From assembly GCA_900757235.1 (NCBI GenBank), contig CAAENB010000085.1, positions 1 to 13,438 of the forward strand: a stretch of DNA of 13,438 nt. The letters are read 5' to 3'. The notes under the pieces are model-generated. The model worked only from the letters and a program-made list of their open reading frames with translations. It was not told the origin of the DNA and did no database searches. Both the position numbers and the translations under genes were made by a program. Positions 12,167 to 13,438 of this stretch are shown here, piece by piece. Numbering within the stretch: the first letter of the stretch is position 1; the number at the start of each line of letters is the position of its first letter. Origin of the DNA: an uncultured Collinsella sp. Lineage in GTDB: Bacteria > Actinomycetota > Coriobacteriia > Coriobacteriales > Coriobacteriaceae.

Positions 12167-13246
12167 ATGAGCGCTCGCGTAACCATGAAGGACATAGCCG
12201 CCGAGCTTGGCGTTTCCATCAATACCGTGCACAAGGCCCTGACGGGTAAGGCCGGCGTGAGCGAATCCGTGCGCTCCAAGGTGAATGCTAAGGCTGAGGC
12301 CATGGGTTACCATCGCAATACGAGTGCCTCGAGCCTGCGCCGCAAGGATATCAACCTGGTGTTTTGCCTGCCCCGCGCATCGTGCGAGGGGGCGTACTTT
12401 TTCCGTTACCTTTGGGAAGGCTGCAACCGCTTTGAGCAGGAGGTCATCGACCGGGGCATTACGGTTGAGCGCGTTGAATTTGGCGTGGGTGGCTACGCCG
12501 ATGCGCTCGAGCAGATTGATGAGCGTCTGCAGGTGGGCGAGAAGATTGATGGCCTGCTTGCCTATGTTCCGGGCGATGACCGCGCAACCGAGCTCTTGAG
12601 GCAGATTGCCGAGGCGGGCGTGACAATCGAGCTCGTAGACGGCGACCGCCCGCACCTCGATCGCCTGGGTGCCAGTCTGGCGGACTATTCCGCGGCGGGC
12701 AGTCTTATGGCGGAGCAGGCGGCAAATCTGGTCCACGCTTCTGGGGTTGACGCCCGCGTGCTCCTGTTGGCGGGCGACCCCTATACCGATTCACACTACC
12801 TGACCGCCCGCGCCTTTCATAATTACCTGCGCGAACACGATATTCCATGGCAGGTTGAGGACCTTGCCGGCGCCCATGCGCAAGTCAAACAGCTCGAGCG
12901 CGAGCTTGAGCAGCGCTTGAGTGCGCCGGATGCTCCCGAGCTCATCTGTAGCGTTTTTGCCGTTGGTTCCGAGGTGGTCGCCGACGCGCTTGTTTCAAGC
13001 GGCAAGGCCGGCAAGGTCATGGTAATCGGCAACGACCTGTTCCCCGAGAGCGCCTTGGCCTTGCGCCGTGGCATCTTTACCAATATTGTCTATAAGGACC
13101 CGGTGAGCCTGGCCTACCGTGGCGCCAAGACCTTGGGCGAGTATCTGCTGTGGGGTAAAACTCCGGCGGAGCCCGTGCAGAAGGGTGCTGTGGAGATGGT
13201 GTTTGCCAGCAACGTCGACCGCTACTGCGAGCTTGCGGGAATTTAG
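12167..13246 (+). CDS. LacI-family transcriptional regulator
   Basis: A 359-aa DNA-binding regulator. The N-terminal helix-turn-helix reads TMKDIAAELGVSINTVHKAL (6-25), followed by TGKAGVSESVRSKVNAKA and the MGYHRN turn found in LacI proteins. The hinge region (about 50-60) lacks the usual RSLA-like helix and has SASSLRRK instead. Residues 62-359 form a periplasmic-binding-protein-like effector domain, with LLLAGDPYTDSHY (about 202-214), FAVGSEVVADALV and VIGNDL typical of sugar-sensing members. The effector and target genes are unknown; no sugar gene lies in the window. GGAG (12156-12159) lies about 7 nt before the ATG. LacI repressors of this size usually control carbohydrate uptake and often themselves. 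Confidence 0.93.
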   Translation: MSARVTMKDIAAELGVSINTVHKALTGKAGVSESVRSKVNAKAEAMGYHRNTSASSLRRKDINLVFCLPRASCEGAYFFRYLWEGCNRFEQEVIDRGITVERVEFGVGGYADALEQIDERLQVGEKIDGLLAYVPGDDRATELLRQIAEAGVTIELVDGDRPHLDRLGASLADYSAAGSLMAEQAANLVHASGVDARVLLLAGDPYTDSHYLTARAFHNYLREHDIPWQVEDLAGAHAQVKQLERELEQRLSAPDAPELICSVFAVGSEVVADALVSSGKAGKVMVIGNDLFPESALALRRGIFTNIVYKDPVSLAYRGAKTLGEYLLWGKTPAEPVQKGAVEMVFASNVDRYCELAGI

Positions 13247-13364
13247 CCGTTTGGTCAGGTACCCCCTCTTGCGACGTGCATTTTTTTGGAGTATTCAGCA
13301 ATGGCGTGTCCCGAAAGAGGCTAGGACGACTGTTTTAAGGGTAGCGCACAGAGATGTGGTGTAA

Positions 13365-13404
13365 GAGGCGGGGCATGCCCCGCCTCCGCCCTTTCTTGAA
13401 AGGG
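13365..13404. terminator. Two short palindromes between converging genes
   Basis: GAGGCGGGGC and GCCCCGCCTC flank a central AT, making a perfect 22-bp palindrome (13365-13386). CCCTTTC and GAAAGGG flank TT (13389-13404). Without good T runs they are not standard terminators, but they lie where the LacI-family gene and a - strand gene would converge. The tiny loops mean they could form DNA cruciforms rather than ordinary RNA hairpins. Confidence 0.45.
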
Positions 13405-13416
13405 AGGGGACACCGC

Positions 13417-13438
13417 CTAGAATTCGTCGTTGGAGTAA
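13417..13438 (-). CDS. Possible 3' end of a gene entering from the right
   Basis: Read on the - strand, the window edge gives an open frame ending Tyr-Ser-Asn-Asp-Glu-Phe and a TAG stop (13419-13417). Acidic, aromatic-ended tails are common at real C-termini, and two palindromes follow the stop in the - direction. Only seven codons are visible, so neither the frame nor the product can be confirmed. Confidence 0.3.

Noticed and set aside
13301..13324. A seven-codon mini ORF (Met-Ala-Cys-Pro-Glu-Arg-Gly) with an upstream GGAG
   Set aside because: Too short to judge, no regulated gene follows it, and such short frames are expected by chance.

Overview
The window looks like chromosomal DNA from a high-GC, gut-type Gram-positive bacterium. 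The best guess is class Coriobacteriia, genus Collinsella. That rests on strong GC bias at third codon positions, consensus Shine-Dalgarno sites, a duplicated FeoA next to FeoB with a separate Cys-rich membrane protein, and a nickel-pincer lactate racemase locus. The genus is an inference from the gene set; no marker here proves it.

Region 1 (1-5174) is a lactate racemase (Lar) locus in two convergent arms. On the + strand, larA (nickel-pincer racemase, probable TTG start at 456) is followed by a MIP channel that resembles the lactate channel LarD. On the - strand, larB, larC and a TetR-type regulator form a tight operon. Its probable promoter overlaps a perfect 11-bp inverted repeat that would suit a repressor. 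LarB and LarC make the cofactor that LarA uses. The sulfur transferase LarE, also needed, is not in the window, and LarC lacks the usual C-terminal CTP-binding domain. The larA-channel pair is bracketed by two copies of a nested-hairpin repeat (1-105 and 2536-2660): the core is conserved, while the stems differ in sequence yet are perfectly self-complementary.

Region 2 (5184-7921) holds two divergent housekeeping genes, serB (phosphoserine phosphatase, - strand) and aspS (aspartyl-tRNA synthetase, + strand), the latter with a clear terminator.

Region 3 (7922-8650) is a repeat-rich intergenic stretch surrounding a stand-alone HPr-like gene. Three adjacent units of about 47 bp carry GGAAA...TTTCC ends, and a degenerate fourth lies after the gene. 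The HPr-like protein keeps active-site His15 but has Asp at position 46, where many Gram-positive HPr proteins have the regulatory serine.

Region 4 (8596-12070) is a ferrous-iron uptake cluster: feoA, feoA, feoB, a terminator, then a small FeoB-associated Cys-rich membrane protein. Two inverted repeats, before the first feoA and before feoB, are candidate metal-regulator sites.

Region 5 (12071-13438) has a LacI-family regulator with a CG-centred near-palindrome in its upstream region, then two short palindromes, then what may be the last six codons of a gene entering on the - strand. I saw no tRNA, rRNA, CRISPR array or transposase gene.
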